Counted from the first letter of the stretch, positions 22,644-31,776 are shown. The stretch is DNA of 64,000 nt from Streptomyces polyasparticus (GCF_014493765.1 NZ_JACTVJ010000007.1:124001-188000), one strand, 5' to 3'. Notes: a model not told the origin generated them from the letters alone. A program made the numbers and translations.

Positions 22644-24575
22644 ATGCTGCCCACCGCCCCCCGTCCGCGCACGCGCAGTCCGCTCGTGCACCTGCTGCTG
22701 CTCTTCGTGGCCGTCACCGGCGCACTGCTCGCCGGTGCCGCGCCCGCGTCGGCGCATGCCGCGCTGACCGGCAGCGATCCCGGGCAGGGGTCGGTGGTGC
22801 AGCAGGCACCGGACAAGGTGACCCTGCACTTCACCGAGAATGTCGCGATGTCGGCCGACTCGGTGCGCGTGCTCGACCCCAAGGGCAAGCGGGTCGACAA
22901 GGGCGAGATCAAGGAAGTCGGCGGCGCCAAGTCCGCCTCGTACGAGAAGCAGTTGGTCGCCGGGCTGCCCGACGGCACCTTCACCGTGGCCTGGAAGGCG
23001 GTCTCCACCGACAGCCATCCGGTCTCCGGCGCCTTCAGCTTCTCGATCGGCGCGCCCTCCGACACCACCGTGCAGCTCTCCGGCCAGGAGGCCGGCGGCG
23101 GCGTGGTCGGTGTCCTCTACGGGTTCGCGCGCTATGTGTCGTACGCCGCCTTCACCTTGATGGCGGGCGGCGCGGCCTTCGTCCTCATCTGCTGGCCGAA
23201 GGGCGCGACGGCCCGTCCGCTGCAGCGGCTCGTGGCATACGGCTGGGTCGCGCTCACGGCGGCGACCCTCGCGCTGCTGATGCTGCGCGGCCCGTACACC
23301 GACTCCGGCAAGCTCTCCGACGTCTTCGACCTCGCCCAGATCAGCGAGGTCCTGCAGACCAAGACCGGCGCGGCGCTCGTCTCGCGCCTGCTGCTGCTCG
23401 CGGCCGCTGCTCTCTTCATCGCCGTGCTCTTTGGGGCGTACGCCAAGCGCGAGGACGAAAAGGAGAAGCGGGACCTCACCTTCGGTCTGGCCATCGGCGG
23501 CACCGTGGTCGCGGCGGGCATCGCCTCGACCTGGGCGCTGGCCGAGCACGCGTCGAGCGGTATCCAGACGGGCATCGCGATGCCCGTCGACGTGCTCCAT
23601 CTGCTGGCCGTGGCCGCCTGGCTCGGCGGTCTGACCGCGCTGCTCATGGCGCTGTACCGGGTGCCGTCACTGGAGGCCTCGGCCGCCCGGCGGTTCTCCT
23701 CGCTCGCGTTCTGGTCGGTGGTCGTGCTCGCCGCGACCGGGCTCTACCAGTCGTGGCGGCAGGTCGGCTCCTGGTCGGCGCTCACCGGCACCTCGTACGG
23801 GCAGCTGCTGCTCGTGAAGATCGGCCTGGTCGCGGTGCTGCTCGGCGTCGGATGGATCTCGCGGCGGTGGACCGCGGGCCTCGCCGAGACCGTGGTCTCC
23901 GAGAGCGCGAAGGCGGGCGAGCAGCGCACCACAGTGGGGGTGGGCGCGGGCAAACCCGCTGCGGGCAAGACTCCTGCCGGTAAGACCCCCACCGGCAAGA
24001 CCCCGAAGAACCCCAAGCGTGCCGCCCAACTCGCCCGGCAGCAGGCCGCCGTGGCCGCGGCCCGCGAGAAGCGGCTGCGGGACGCGGACCCCAGCCGTGC
24101 GGGGCTGCGGCGTTCGGTGCTCGCCGAGGCGGGCGTGGCGGTCGTGCTGCTCGCGGTGACCACCGTCCTGACGTCGACGGAACCCGGGCGCACCGTGGAG
24201 CAGTCGGAGCAGTCCGCGCCCGTCGCCGCGAACCAGCCGCTCGACGTGACCCTGCCCTTCGACACCAAGGGCGAGGACGGCAAGGGCAACCTCCGCATCG
24301 ACCTGACTCCGGGCCGTACGGGCGCCAATGAGCTGCACGTCTGGGCGACCCGGCCGAACGGCAAGCCCTTCGACCTCCCCGAGGTCAAGGTCGCCTTCAC
24401 CTTGGAGGCCAAGGACATCGGTCCGCTGCCGGTGACCCCCGACCGCATCGTCACCGGACACTGGTCGTCGACCGGGGTGCAGATCCCCATGGGCGGCGAG
24501 TGGGAGATCGCGGTGACCGTGCGGACCTCGGACATCGACCAGGTGACCGTGCGCAAGAACGTGAAGATCGGCTGA
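22644..24575 (+). CDS. CopC-CopD fusion, copper resistance/import membrane protein (643 aa)
   Basis: After a signal peptide (ASAHAALTGSDP, mature N-terminal His being the CopC Cu ligand) comes a CopC beta-sandwich (residues about 38-140; DSHPVSGAFSFSIG). A CopD membrane domain with about eight helices follows (150-440). It is interrupted by a cytoplasmic Lys/Ala loop with AGKTP repeats (around 470-500), another helix, and a C-terminal extracellular domain (DELHVWATRPNGKPF-like segment, KDIGPLPVTPDR). CopC collects copper and CopD probably moves it inward. It sits between ecuC and the DyP gene, 3 bases from the latter. Confidence 0.9.
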   Translation: MLPTAPRPRTRSPLVHLLLLFVAVTGALLAGAAPASAHAALTGSDPGQGSVVQQAPDKVTLHFTENVAMSADSVRVLDPKGKRVDKGEIKEVGGAKSASYEKQLVAGLPDGTFTVAWKAVSTDSHPVSGAFSFSIGAPSDTTVQLSGQEAGGGVVGVLYGFARYVSYAAFTLMAGGAAFVLICWPKGATARPLQRLVAYGWVALTAATLALLMLRGPYTDSGKLSDVFDLAQISEVLQTKTGAALVSRLLLLAAAALFIAVLFGAYAKREDEKEKRDLTFGLAIGGTVVAAGIASTWALAEHASSGIQTGIAMPVDVLHLLAVAAWLGGLTALLMALYRVPSLEASAARRFSSLAFWSVVVLAATGLYQSWRQVGSWSALTGTSYGQLLLVKIGLVAVLLGVGWISRRWTAGLAETVVSESAKAGEQRTTVGVGAGKPAAGKTPAGKTPTGKTPKNPKRAAQLARQQAAVAAAREKRLRDADPSRAGLRRSVLAEAGVAVVLLAVTTVLTSTEPGRTVEQSEQSAPVAANQPLDVTLPFDTKGEDGKGNLRIDLTPGRTGANELHVWATRPNGKPFDLPEVKVAFTLEAKDIGPLPVTPDRIVTGHWSSTGVQIPMGGEWEIAVTVRTSDIDQVTVRKNVKIG

Positions 24576-24578
24576 ACC

Positions 24579-25832
24579 ATGCAGGACAAGCAGGACCAGG
24601 CTCCGACGGTGGACGGCATTTCGCGGCGACGGCTGCTCGGCACCGCGGGTGCCGTCGGCGCGGGCGGCCTCGTGCTCGGCGCGGCGGGCGGTGCGGCCGG
24701 GTACGCCGCCGCCGGGCCGGACGCGCCGGCCGCGCTGTCCACGCTCGGTTCGACGCAGGTCGCCTGGGGCGGCGAGCACCAGCCCGGCATCCTCCAACCG
24801 CTGCAGGCGCGCGGCCACTTGATCGCGTTCGACCTCGCGCCGGGCGCGGGCCGCAAGGAGGCGGCGGCGCTGCTTCGGCGCTGGTCGGCGACGGCCGAGC
24901 GGCTGATGAAGGGCGAGGTCTCGGACGGCGCCACGGCCATCGCGCTGGACGCGGGCCCCTCCTCCCTGACCGTCACGTTCGGCTTCGGCCACAGCTTCTT
25001 CTCCCGTACGGGCCTGGAGAAGCAGCGCCCGGACGCACTCGACCCGCTGCCGCCGTTCTCCTCGGACCGCCTCGACCGGAAGCGTTCCGACGGCGATCTG
25101 TGGATCCAGATCGGCGCCGACGACGCGCTCGTGGCCTTCGACGCGCTGCGTGCGCTGCAGAAGGACGCCGGGGACGCGGCGCGGGTGCGGTGGCAGATGA
25201 ACGGCTTCAACCGTTCGCCGGGCGCCACCGCCCACCCCATGACGGCCCGCAACCTGATGGGCCAGGTCGACGGCACCAACAACCCCAAGCCCGCCGAGTC
25301 CGACTTCGACCGGCGCATCTTCGTGCCGGCCTCGGGCGAGCCCGCGTGGATGGCCGGCGGCTCGTACGCGGTGGTCCGCCGGATCCGGATGCTGCTCGAC
25401 GACTGGGAGAAGCTCTCCGTCGACGCCCAGGAGAAGGTGATCGGCCGCCGCAAGTCGGACGGCGCGCCTTTGACCGGCGGTACGGAGACCACGGAGCCGG
25501 ACCTCGACAAGGTGGGCGCCGACGGCAAGGCGGTCATCCCGGCCGACGCCCACGCCCGTATCTCCCGCCCCGACCAGAACGGTGGCGCCGCGATGCTGCG
25601 CCGCCCGTTCTCTTACCACGACGGCATCGCGGCGGACGGTACACCCGACGCCGGACTGCTCTTCGTCTGCTGGCAGGCGGACCCGCTGCGCGGCTTCACC
25701 GCGGTACAGCGCAAGCTCGACCGCGGTGACGCGCTGTCCTCGTTCATCCGCCACGAGTCGAGCGGTCTGTTCGCGGTGCCGGGCGGGCCGGGCAAGGGGG
25801 AGTACGTGGGGCAGCGGCTGCTGGAGGGGTGA
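24579..25832 (+). CDS. dtpA: Tat-exported DyP-type heme peroxidase (DtpA/EfeB-like, 417 aa)
   Basis: A twin-arginine signal is clear (SRRRLLGTAGAVGAGGLVLG, residues about 15-34). The DyP fold shows the catalytic Asp motif GQVDGTNNP, proximal heme region HPMTARNL, and RIFVPASGEPAWMAGGSYAVVRRIRM with FVCWQADPLRGFTAVQ. DyP enzymes oxidise substrates with H2O2. In S. lividans DtpA is linked with Sco, ECuC and the copper oxidase GlxA in hyphal development (recalled). Here it is the last gene of the copper operon, 3 bases after copCD. The stop region is duplicated: GGGGTGAGC at 25826 and 25844 gives a second in-frame TGA. Confidence 0.93.
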   Translation: MQDKQDQAPTVDGISRRRLLGTAGAVGAGGLVLGAAGGAAGYAAAGPDAPAALSTLGSTQVAWGGEHQPGILQPLQARGHLIAFDLAPGAGRKEAAALLRRWSATAERLMKGEVSDGATAIALDAGPSSLTVTFGFGHSFFSRTGLEKQRPDALDPLPPFSSDRLDRKRSDGDLWIQIGADDALVAFDALRALQKDAGDAARVRWQMNGFNRSPGATAHPMTARNLMGQVDGTNNPKPAESDFDRRIFVPASGEPAWMAGGSYAVVRRIRMLLDDWEKLSVDAQEKVIGRRKSDGAPLTGGTETTEPDLDKVGADGKAVIPADAHARISRPDQNGGAAMLRRPFSYHDGIAADGTPDAGLLFVCWQADPLRGFTAVQRKLDRGDALSSFIRHESSGLFAVPGGPGKGEYVGQRLLEG

Positions 25833-25852
25833 GCGCCCCCGCAGGGGTGAGC
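25826..25852. repeat. Stop-codon duplication at the end of the DyP gene
   Basis: GGGGTGAGC occurs at 25826-25834 (containing the stop TGA 25830-25832) and again at 25844-25852. The 18-base period puts the second TGA in frame, six codons downstream. Confidence 0.75.
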
Positions 25853-25889
25853 AGTCGGGCATCGGGCGCGGGCCCCTCATCCGGCCCAT

Positions 25890-25895
25890 TAGGGT
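25890..25895 (+). promoter_or_regulatory. -10 element of a probable leaderless pheA transcript
   Basis: TAGGGT ends 6 bases before ATG 25902, and no ribosome site intervenes. Confidence 0.5.
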
Positions 25896-25901
25896 GACGG
25901 T

Positions 25902-26837
25902 ATGTCGGCGACCCGTTACACGTACCTCGGCCCCGAAGGCACCTTCACGGAGGCCGCCCTGCGCACGCTCCCGGAGGCCGCCACCCGCGAGCTGGTGCCG
26001 ATGGTCTCGGTCCCGGCGGCGCTCGACGCCGTACGGAACGGTGAGGCCGCGGCCGCACTCGTACCGATCGAGAACTCCGTCGAAGGCGGCGTCACCGCCA
26101 CCCTCGACGAACTCGCCACCGGCGAACCGCTGATGATCTACCGCGAGGTGCTCCTCCCGATCGCCTTCGCGCTGCTCGTACGGCCGGGCACGAAGCTCTC
26201 CGACATCAAGACGGTGACCGGTCACCCGGTGGCCCAGCCGCAGGTGCGCAACTGGCTGCGGGCCAACCTGCCGGACGCCCTGTGGGAGTCGGCGGCGTCC
26301 AACGCGGACGGGGCGCGCCTCGTCCAGGAGGGCCGCTTCGACGCGGCCTTCGCGGGTGAGTTCGCGGCGGCCACGTACGGCCTCGAGGCCCTGGTCACCG
26401 ACATCCACGACGCTGAGAACGCCGAGACCCGCTTCGTGCTCGTCGGCCGCCCGGCCCGGCCCGCGGCTCCGACCGGCGCCGACAAGACCTCCGTCGTCAT
26501 CTGGCTGGGTGACGACCACCCCGGTGCGCTGCTCGAACTCCTCCAGGAATTCGCCGTACGCGGGGTCAACCTGATGCTCATCCAGTCCCGGCCGACCGGT
26601 GCGGGCATCGGCAACTACTGCTTTGCCGTGGACGCGGAGGGCCATATCTCGGACCGCCGGGTCGGCGAGGCCCTGATGGGGCTCAAGCGGATCTCGCCGA
26701 AGGTGCGCTTCCTCGGTTCGTATCCGCGCGCGGGCGTCACGCCGGCGGAGGTGCGGGCGCTGCGGCCCGGGACGACGGACGCGGACTTCGTCTCCGCTTC
26801 GGACTGGCTGGCGCGGGCGCAGGACGGGCGGGCCTGA
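25902..26837 (+). CDS. pheA: Prephenate dehydratase (311 aa)
   Basis: The catalytic PDT domain starts at once (YTYLGPEGTFTEAALRTLPE) and shows ALVPIENSVEGGVTATLDEL, the substrate-site Thr/Arg motif DAENAETRFVLVGR and AAFAGEFAA. The C-terminal ACT regulatory domain (residues about 195-275) contains NLMLIQSRPTGAGIGNYCF, which binds phenylalanine for feedback control. It converts prephenate to phenylpyruvate in phenylalanine synthesis. As usual in actinobacteria there is no fused chorismate mutase. It appears to be transcribed separately from the copper operon by a leaderless promoter. Confidence 0.95.
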   Translation: MSATRYTYLGPEGTFTEAALRTLPEAATRELVPMVSVPAALDAVRNGEAAAALVPIENSVEGGVTATLDELATGEPLMIYREVLLPIAFALLVRPGTKLSDIKTVTGHPVAQPQVRNWLRANLPDALWESAASNADGARLVQEGRFDAAFAGEFAAATYGLEALVTDIHDAENAETRFVLVGRPARPAAPTGADKTSVVIWLGDDHPGALLELLQEFAVRGVNLMLIQSRPTGAGIGNYCFAVDAEGHISDRRVGEALMGLKRISPKVRFLGSYPRAGVTPAEVRALRPGTTDADFVSASDWLARAQDGRA

Positions 26838-26881
26838 GCGCTCGTTCTCCGTCAGCGGCCGGTCCTACCTGCGGATTTTCT

Positions 26882-27219
26882 CTGTCCACAGAAGTTATCC
26901 ACAGGGTTGCTTCTCGACCTGGGGACAAGTCGACAACAAACCGCGACAGGGTCGACAAATCGGCTCCTGACGCTCACTTCTGTCCACAGCCGGGCATGTC
27001 ACCCTTCGTCAGCCTGTTTCCATTGATCAACTCCTTGGAGCGAGGGGAATGCACTCGAAAGTGGGTGTACGAGAGGTTTGAACCGGGAATCCTGAGGCGG
27101 ACTTTCCCTTGCCGGAACGATCACCTCCGAAATCCACAGCCCGCCCGCACACCCTGTGGATAACTTTCGGAACCGGTGGATCGCTGTGGACAACCCGTCC
27201 CCAAGTCCCGTTCCCCACA
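26882..27219. other. Cluster of DnaA boxes between pheA and serS
   Basis: The 658-bp gap 26838-27495 has no gene. Strong DnaA 9-mers are TTATCCACA 26895-26903 (+), its reverse TGTGGATAA 27155-27163 and TGTGGACAA 27185-27193 (-), with CTGTCCACA at 26882-26890 and 26980-26988 (+). One-mismatch copies lie at 26920-26928 (-) and 27211-27219 (+), and a weaker one at 27130-27138. Such a group away from dnaA suggests a DnaA-titrating or reloading locus. S. coelicolor is reported to have a high-affinity cluster, D78, about 78 kb from oriC (recalled). Confidence 0.75.
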
Positions 27220-27483
27220 AGGGGGATGAGTCAACGCCGACCGCTCACCTTGATTCGATAGGGGTAATAGGGGCCACTTATTGACGAGAGTTCGAAAGAA
27301 TCTCGAAATGGCGGGGATACCCAGGAAGCAGGGAATTCCCAATTCAGGCATAAATCGCCCTAAACGGGCATAACGGATTGCGGGCATCCCGGGGGTGCCG
27401 GGGGCTGAGCCACCGCAGGGCACCGGAGAGGGAGCCGCGGCGGAGCCGGCCAATACCGTTAGAACGCAAGCGCAGCGCACGGG

Positions 27484-27489
27484 TAGCCT
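27484..27489 (+). promoter_or_regulatory. -10 element of a probable leaderless serS transcript
   Basis: TAGCCT ends 6 bases before the GTG start at 27496 and there is no Shine-Dalgarno. No T-box leader is recognisable in the 300 bases upstream. Confidence 0.45.
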
Positions 27490-27495
27490 GGACCC

Positions 27496-28773
27496 GTGAT
27501 TGACCTTCGCCTGCTCCGTGAGGACCCCGACCGAGTCCGCGCTTCCCAGCGCGCCCGTGGTGAGGACGTCGCGCTCGTCGACGAACTCATCTCCGCCGAC
27601 GAGCGCCGCAGGTCCTCCGGCGTCCGCTTCGACGAGCTCCGAGCCGAGCAGAAGGCGATCGGCAAGCTGATCTCCAAGGCCTCGCCCGAGGAGAAGCAGG
27701 AGCTGCTCAAGAAGACGGGCGAGCTCGCCGCGGCCGTCAAGGCCGCCGACGCCGCACAGGACGAGGCGAAGGCCGAGACCGAAGCGCTGCTCCAGCGGCT
27801 CGGCAACCTCGTGCACCCCGGCGTCCCCGTCGGCGGCGAGGAGGACTTCGTCACCCTCGAGAAGCACGGGACCATCCGCGACTTCGAGGAGGAGGGCTTC
27901 CAGCCCAAGGACCACCTCGAGCTCGGCACCATCCTCGGCGCCATCGACGTCGAGCGCGGCGCCAAGGTCTCCGGCAGCCGTTTCTACTTCCTCACCGGCG
28001 TGGGCGCCTTGCTCGAACTCGCCCTGGTGAACGCCGCGATGGCGCAGGCGACGGCCGCCGGCTTCACGCCGATGCTGGTCCCCGCGCTTGTCCGCCCGCA
28101 GTCCATGGCCGGCACCGGCTTCCTCGGCCAGGCCGCCGAGGACGTCTACCACCTGGACAAGGACGACCTGTACCTCGTCGGCACTTCCGAGGTCGCGCTC
28201 GCCGCGTACCACATGGACGAGATCATCGAGGCCGACCGGCTGCCGCTGCGCTATGCGGGCTTCTCGCCCTGCTTCCGCCGCGAGGCCGGTTCGCACGGCA
28301 AGGACACCCGGGGCATCTTCCGGGTCCACCAGTTCGACAAGGTCGAGATGTTCTCGTACGTCGATCCGGCGGACTCGCAGGCCGAGCACCAGCGCCTCCT
28401 CGACTGGGAGAAGCAGTGGCTCAACTCGCTTGAGCTGCCGTACCGCGTGATCGACGTCGCCACCGGTGACCTCGGCGCCTCCGCGGCCCGCAAGTTCGAC
28501 TGCGAGGCGTGGATCCCGACGCAGGGCAAGTACCGCGAGCTGACCTCGACCTCGGACTGCACCGAGTTCCAGTCGCGCCGCCTGTCCATCCGTATGCGCG
28601 ACGGCAAGCAGGTCAAGCCGCTCGCGACGCTGAACGGCACGCTGTGCGCCGTGCCGCGCACCATCGTGGCGATCCTGGAGAACCACCAGCAGGCCGACGG
28701 CTCGGTGCGCGTGCCCGAGGTGCTCCGCCCGTACCTGGGCGGCCGTGAGTTCCTGGAGCCGGTCGCCAAGTGA
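27496..28773 (+). CDS. serS: Seryl-tRNA synthetase (425 aa)
   Basis: The N-terminal long coiled-coil arm (residues about 30-110; [20 protein letters not shown]) binds the long variable arm of tRNA-Ser. Class II motif 2 is [31 protein letters not shown] and motif 3 is [20 protein letters not shown] (split over residues about 270-300 and 387-406). TSE in [13 protein letters not shown] contacts serine. Length is typical. The start GTG 27496 seems leaderless. The gene follows the DnaA-box cluster and overlaps the HAD gene by GTGA. A tRNA-Ser gene lies 3 kb downstream. Confidence 0.97.
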   Translation: MIDLRLLREDPDRVRASQRARGEDVALVDELISADERRRSSGVRFDELRAEQKAIGKLISKASPEEKQELLKKTGELAAAVKAADAAQDEAKAETEALLQRLGNLVHPGVPVGGEEDFVTLEKHGTIRDFEEEGFQPKDHLELGTILGAIDVERGAKVSGSRFYFLTGVGALLELALVNAAMAQATAAGFTPMLVPALVRPQSMAGTGFLGQAAEDVYHLDKDDLYLVGTSEVALAAYHMDEIIEADRLPLRYAGFSPCFRREAGSHGKDTRGIFRVHQFDKVEMFSYVDPADSQAEHQRLLDWEKQWLNSLELPYRVIDVATGDLGASAARKFDCEAWIPTQGKYRELTSTSDCTEFQSRRLSIRMRDGKQVKPLATLNGTLCAVPRTIVAILENHQQADGSVRVPEVLRPYLGGREFLEPVAK

Positions 28774-29600
28774 GCTCCCTTCCTGCCGGAGACACCGGGG
28801 GCTTCCCGTACAGGCTGGTCGCGACCGATCTGGACGGCACGCTGCTGCGTGACGACCACACGGTCTCGGCGCGTACGCGCGATGCGCTCAAGGCGGCCAC
28901 CGAGGCCGGGGCGGCGCACATCGTCGTCACCGGCCGCGCGGTGCCCTGGACCCGCCACATCCTCGACGACCTCGGGTACGAGGGACTCGCGGTGTGCGGG
29001 CAGGGCGGGCAGGTCTACCACGCGGGCGAGCACCGGCTGCTGACCTCGGTCACGCTCGACCGCCAGCTCGCGGGCCTGGCCCTCGCCAAGATCGAGGCGG
29101 AGGTCGGCCCGCTGTCGCTGGCCGCGAGCCGCGACGGCGTGGACGGCGACGTCCTGATCGGCCCGGGCTACCAGGCCCAGGAGGGTCCGCTCCCGTACGT
29201 GCCGATCAAGAGCGCCGCGGAGCTGTGGTCGGCGCCGCTCAACAAGCTGTACGTGCAGCACCCGGAGCTCACCGACGACGAGCTGTGGGCCGTGGCGCAC
29301 CGCGTCGCAGGCGAGCTGGTGGGGGTCACGATGGCCGGCGCGGGCATCGTGGAGCTGCTGCCGCTCGGTCTGTCGAAGGCGACGGGGCTCGCGGTGGCGG
29401 CCCGCCGCCTCGGCGTGAAGAAGACGGACACGATCGCCTTCGGCGACATGCCCAACGACGTGCCGATGTTCGGCTGGGCGGCGCACGGCGTCGCGATGGC
29501 CAACGCGCACGAGGAGTTGAAGGCGGTCGCGGACGAGGTGACGCTCTCCAACGAGGACGATGGCATCGCGGTGGTTCTGGAGGGGCTGCTCGGGGCGTGA
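28770..29600 (+). CDS. Cof-type HAD phosphatase (276 aa)
   Basis: Motif I is [14 protein letters not shown], with the nucleophile Asp and second Asp. Motif II is IVVTGR. The Lys of motif III is in [17 protein letters not shown]. Motif IV is [12 protein letters not shown]. The C2B cap between residues 85 and 190 marks the Cof subfamily, which dephosphorylates sugar phosphates and similar small molecules. The start GTG 28770 overlaps the serS stop (GTGA), so it is coupled to serS. A second paralogue with the same motifs occurs at 46443-47315. The stop codon lies within the first of three 22-bp repeats. Confidence 0.9.
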   Translation: MSSLPAGDTGGFPYRLVATDLDGTLLRDDHTVSARTRDALKAATEAGAAHIVVTGRAVPWTRHILDDLGYEGLAVCGQGGQVYHAGEHRLLTSVTLDRQLAGLALAKIEAEVGPLSLAASRDGVDGDVLIGPGYQAQEGPLPYVPIKSAAELWSAPLNKLYVQHPELTDDELWAVAHRVAGELVGVTMAGAGIVELLPLGLSKATGLAVAARRLGVKKTDTIAFGDMPNDVPMFGWAAHGVAMANAHEELKAVADEVTLSNEDDGIAVVLEGLLGA

Positions 29601-29661
29601 GCGTGGGGCGTTGCCCTGTGTGAGCGTGGGGCGTTGCCCGTGTGAGCGTGGGGCGTTGCCC
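29597..29661. repeat. Three direct repeats spanning a stop codon
   Basis: GTGAGCGTGGGGCGTTGCCC starts at 29597, 29620 and 29642, spaced 23 and 22 bases. The first copy contains the TGA of the HAD gene (29598-29600). Each copy ends in a small hairpin, GGGC-GTT-GCCC. Confidence 0.95.
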
Positions 29662-29811
29662 GTCCCCGTTCCCCGGACAGACCCCTCCCGCCCGGGGGCC
29701 GCGCCAGCCCCTCAAGGCTATCGGCGCCCACTGACAACGACCGGCGACGCCCGCCAGGCGCCCGACCAGCGCCCACCCGGCGCCCACCCGGCACCGGGCC
29801 CGGCACGGTCG

Positions 29812-29817
29812 TAGGGT
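29812..29817 (+). promoter_or_regulatory. -10 element of a probable leaderless DUF488 transcript
   Basis: TAGGGT ends 6 bases before ATG 29824; no ribosome site is present. Confidence 0.5.
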
Positions 29818-29823
29818 CGGTAT

Positions 29824-30177
29824 ATGACGCTTCGCGGACGCAGGATCTACGAGGACCCCTCACCGTCCGACGGACAGCGGGTCCTGGTGGACCGGCTGTG
29901 GCCGCGCGGTCTCGCCAAGGACGCGGCACGGATCGACGTATGGCCGAAAAGCCTGACCCCGTCGACGGAGCTGCGGAAGTGGTACCACGCGGGCTCGGGG
30001 TCCTTCGAGGAGTTCACGCAGCGGTACGAGGCGGAGCTCGCGGAGCCGGAAGCGGCGGCCGCACTCGAAGAACTGCGCACGCTGGCGGCCGCGGGCCCGG
30101 TCACGCTCCTGACCGCGTCGAAGGACATCGACCACAGTCATGTGGCGGTGCTGCTGCGGGTGTTGGGCTCCTCGTAG
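29824..30177 (+). CDS. DUF488 family protein (117 aa)
   Basis: The family signature RIYEDPSPSDGQRVLVDRLWPRGL lies at residues 7-30 (given in parts: RIYEDPSP, RVLVDRLWPRG). It is followed by DVWPKSLTPSTELRKWYH, FTQRYEAEL and PVTLLTASKDIDHSHVAVL. The Cys of some DUF488 members is absent. The function is not established; some members sit near nitrite or thiol metabolism genes. The start ATG 29824 appears leaderless. Two perfect 18-bp repeats start right after its TAG stop. Confidence 0.9.
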   Translation: MTLRGRRIYEDPSPSDGQRVLVDRLWPRGLAKDAARIDVWPKSLTPSTELRKWYHAGSGSFEEFTQRYEAELAEPEAAAALEELRTLAAAGPVTLLTASKDIDHSHVAVLLRVLGSS

Positions 30178-30213
30178 GCCTCGCAGGTCTCACATGCCTC
30201 GCAGGTCTCACAT
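30178..30213. repeat. Two 18-bp tandem repeats directly after the DUF488 stop
   Basis: GCCTCGCAGGTCTCACAT occupies 30178-30195 and 30196-30213 without a mismatch, starting at the base after TAG 30175-30177. A third partial copy (GCCTC) follows. They lie between convergent genes. Confidence 0.9.
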
Positions 30214-30227
30214 GCCTCAGAGGCTGG

Positions 30228-31658
30228 TCAGCGGCCGCGCCGGACCCGGGCGGCCTTGCGCGCCTCGGCGAGCTTCTGCGCCTCACGGGACTTGCGGGAC
30301 TTCCCACCGGAGCCACCGGAGCCACCCGAGCCGCCGGAGCTGCCCGAACCACCCCTGCCGCCGCCGGGCGCGCCCTTGCTGGTGCCCATGCCGCGGAAGG
30401 GCTCGTTGGTGTTCTTGGGGCGCGGGGCGGCCCCGTCGAGCGGGCGGCCGGAGGGTGCCTTCGCGCCGGTGATCCGGCTCAGCGCCTCCTCGCCCGAGCG
30501 CACCTTGGTGACCGTCGGCTCGATGCCGGCCTCGGCCGTCAGCTCGCTCATGGCGCGGCGCTGGCCGGACAGGACCAGGGTGACCACGCTGCCGGACGCG
30601 CCGGCCCGGGCGGTACGGCCCGCGCGGTGCAGATAGTCCTTGGGGTCGGTGGGCGGATCGACGTTGACCACCAGGTCGAGGTCGTCGATGTGCAGGCCGC
30701 GGGCCGCGACGTTGGTCGCCACCAGGGCGGTGATCGCCCCGCTCTTGAACTGCGCGAGGGTCTTGGTGCGCTGCGGCTGCGCCTTGCCGCTGTGCAGGGC
30801 CGCCGCATGCACACCGTGCGCCCGCAGGTGCTTGGTGAGCAGGTCCACGGAGTGCTTGGTGTCCAGGAACAGCAGGACGCGGCCGTCGCGGGCGGCGATC
30901 TCGGTGGTGACGGCGTACCGGTCCGGGCCGTGGACGATCAGGACGTGGTGGGCCATCGTCGTGACCGCGCCGGCGGACGGGTCGACGGAGTGGACGACCG
31001 GGTCGTGCAGGTAGCGCTGGACCAGTTCGTCGACATCGCGGTCGAGGGTGGCCGAGAACAGCATCCGCTGGCCGTCGGGGTGCACCTGGTCGAGCGCCTC
31101 GGTGACCTGCGGCAGGAAGCCCATGTCGCACATCTGGTCGGCCTCGTCGAGGACGGTGATGCGGACGCGGCCGAGTCGGCAGGCCTTGCGCTCGATGAGG
31201 TCGTGCAGCCGTCCCGGGGTGGCGACGACGACCTCGGCGCCGTCCCGCAGCGCGGCGATCTGCCGGCCGATCGACACCCCGCCGACGACGGTGGCCATCC
31301 GCAGTCCGACTGCTTCGGCGTACGGCGTGAGCGCCAGGGCGACCTGCTGGGCCAGTTCCCGGGTGGGCACCAGGATCAGGGCGAGGGGCTGCTTCGCCTC
31401 CGCACGCCGCCCTGCCGTCCGTACGAGGAGGGGAAGGCCGAACGCCAGGGTCTTGCCCGAGCCGGTGCGGCCGCGGCCCAGGACGTCGCGGCCCGCGAGG
31501 GCGCTGGGCACGGTGGCGGCCTGGATCGGGAAGGGTTCGCGTACGCCCTGTTCGGTGAGGGTCCGCAGGAGTGCGGCGGGCAGGTCGAGCTCGTCGAAGG
31601 AGGTGACCGGGGTGGCCGGCTCGTCGGCCGGGGTGCCGGGCTGGTCTGCGGGGTTCAT
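30228..31658 (-). CDS. DEAD-box RNA helicase (476 aa)
   Basis: All core motifs are present in order: Q motif (EPFPIQAATVPSALAG), motif I GRGRTGSGKTLAFGLP, PTRELA (Ia), TPGRLHDLI (Ib), VLDEADQMCDMGF (II), SATLDR (III), ATNVAARGLHIDDLDLVVNVD (V) and HRAGRTARAGASG (VI). The C-terminal 90 residues are Gly/Ser/Arg-rich (GGGRGGSGSSGGSGGSGG), a typical RNA-binding tail. It unwinds RNA in ribosome assembly or decay. ATG 31658 lies downstream of AGGCCC; the alternative long frame is spurious. It is divergent from the small serine-rich ORF and tRNA-Ser. Confidence 0.95.
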   Translation of the reverse strand: MNPADQPGTPADEPATPVTSFDELDLPAALLRTLTEQGVREPFPIQAATVPSALAGRDVLGRGRTGSGKTLAFGLPLLVRTAGRRAEAKQPLALILVPTRELAQQVALALTPYAEAVGLRMATVVGGVSIGRQIAALRDGAEVVVATPGRLHDLIERKACRLGRVRITVLDEADQMCDMGFLPQVTEALDQVHPDGQRMLFSATLDRDVDELVQRYLHDPVVHSVDPSAGAVTTMAHHVLIVHGPDRYAVTTEIAARDGRVLLFLDTKHSVDLLTKHLRAHGVHAAALHSGKAQPQRTKTLAQFKSGAITALVATNVAARGLHIDDLDLVVNVDPPTDPKDYLHRAGRTARAGASGSVVTLVLSGQRRAMSELTAEAGIEPTVTKVRSGEEALSRITGAKAPSGRPLDGAAPRPKNTNEPFRGMGTSKGAPGGGRGGSGSSGGSGGSGGSGGKSRKSREAQKLAEARKAARVRRGR

Positions 31659-31776
31659 GAAGGGCCTCCACGTGAGGGTCGCACCGAGGGAAGGCCCGGC
31701 AGGAACGAACGGTCAACGGTAACCGGCGCGCGATAAATCGGTGGCACAGCGGGGATGCGGGCGGGCACAGTGGTGC

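Noticed and set aside
23667-26645. 992-codon minus-strand ORF opposite copCD and dtpA
   Set aside because: Shadow ORF; the plus strand holds clearly recognisable copper and DyP genes.
27240-27495. T-box riboswitch upstream of serS
   Set aside because: No T-box sequence or specifier stem recognisable; the -10 directly before GTG suggests a leaderless message.
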